This document shows positions 27,755-27,816 of a DNA stretch of 27,816 bases, piece after piece (the stretch's first letter is position 1; each line of letters begins with the position of its first letter). The notes beneath the pieces were generated by a model, which saw only the letters and a list, made by a program, of their open reading frames with translations, made no database searches and was not told where the DNA came from. The translations under genes were made by a program, and so were the position numbers. Source of the stretch: an uncultured Collinsella sp. (lineage in GTDB: Bacteria; Actinomycetota; Coriobacteriia; Coriobacteriales; Coriobacteriaceae); contig CAAELZ010000037.1 of NCBI GenBank assembly GCA_900756945.1, positions 1 through 27,816 of the forward strand, read 5' to 3'.

Positions 27755-27816
27755 GGTAATTCCTCCGTGCTCAAACATTCTCGCTGCGCTGCGAAACTGC
27801 GCGCGGAGGAAATACC
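27755..27816. repeat. GGTAATTCCTCCG inverted repeat at window end
   Basis: GGTAATTCCTCCG (27755-27767) and CGGAGGAAATACC (27804-27816) pair at 12 of 13 positions around a 36-nt loop. An alternative CGGAGG (27731-27736) could pair with the same CCTCCG. It follows the exporter operon and may be its terminator or another dispersed element; the window ends here. Confidence 0.6.

Overview
The window is a GC-rich, densely coded stretch of bacterial chromosome. Its gene content (prenyl-FMN decarboxylase genes, a Glc-family PTS with a GH4 hydrolase, a MarR-controlled ABC exporter pair, Tat-type lipoproteins) and its many intergenic palindromes fit an anaerobic gut actinobacterium of the Coriobacteriia. 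Collinsella is my best guess. It is an inference from style and content, because no rRNA or other taxonomic marker is present. No tRNA, rRNA, CRISPR array, insertion sequence or prophage gene was seen.

Layout: (1) 1-7.0 kb, minus strand: release factor 1 (prfA), an M20 metallopeptidase, a three-gene polar amino-acid ABC importer (binding lipoprotein, permease, ATPase) and a LacX-like aldose 1-epimerase. (2) 7.1-9.1 kb, minus: an acidic single-pass membrane protein of unknown function and a MerR-family regulator. (3) 9.1-14.1 kb, minus: UbiX-type flavin prenyltransferase, UbiD-type (gallate/protocatechuate decarboxylase-like) enzyme, SLC13-type anion transporter and a two-domain protein joining an LpdD-like domain to an isopentenyl-diphosphate-isomerase-like Nudix domain. 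(4) 14.2-15.5 kb, plus: MFS exporter. (5) 15.7-19.7 kb: PTS IICB and GH4 6-phospho-alpha-glucosidase (minus) with a divergent RpiR regulator (plus). (6) 19.8-23.2 kb: low-molecular-weight tyrosine phosphatase (plus), AAA/DUF4143 ATPase with three iteron-like repeats upstream, a small Cys-rich TIGR04076-like protein and a pyridoxal kinase (minus). (7) 23.4-27.7 kb, plus: MarR regulator translationally coupled to a heterodimeric ABC exporter.

The most interesting part is 9.1-14.1 kb. UbiX makes prenylated FMN from FMN and dimethylallyl phosphate, and UbiD uses it to decarboxylate aromatic acids. Next to them is a fusion whose N-terminal half resembles the prenyl-flavin chaperone LpdD. Its C-terminal half keeps the metal ligands and most active-site residues of type 1 IPP isomerase, but the catalytic cysteine is replaced by alanine, with a cysteine one residue earlier. 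A 19-bp dyad with a flanking -35-like TTGNCT lies upstream of both the fusion gene and the transporter, 20 of 26 bases identical, which suggests one regulon, perhaps under the nearby MerR protein. I propose a phenolic-acid uptake and decarboxylation system with its own prenyl-donor step.

A second theme is the number of palindromic intergenic elements. At least six families are present. One of them lies in or next to the stop codons of four genes, a nested-palindrome element occurs at 1-85 and 5994-6107, and related elements bracket the DUF4143 ATPase.
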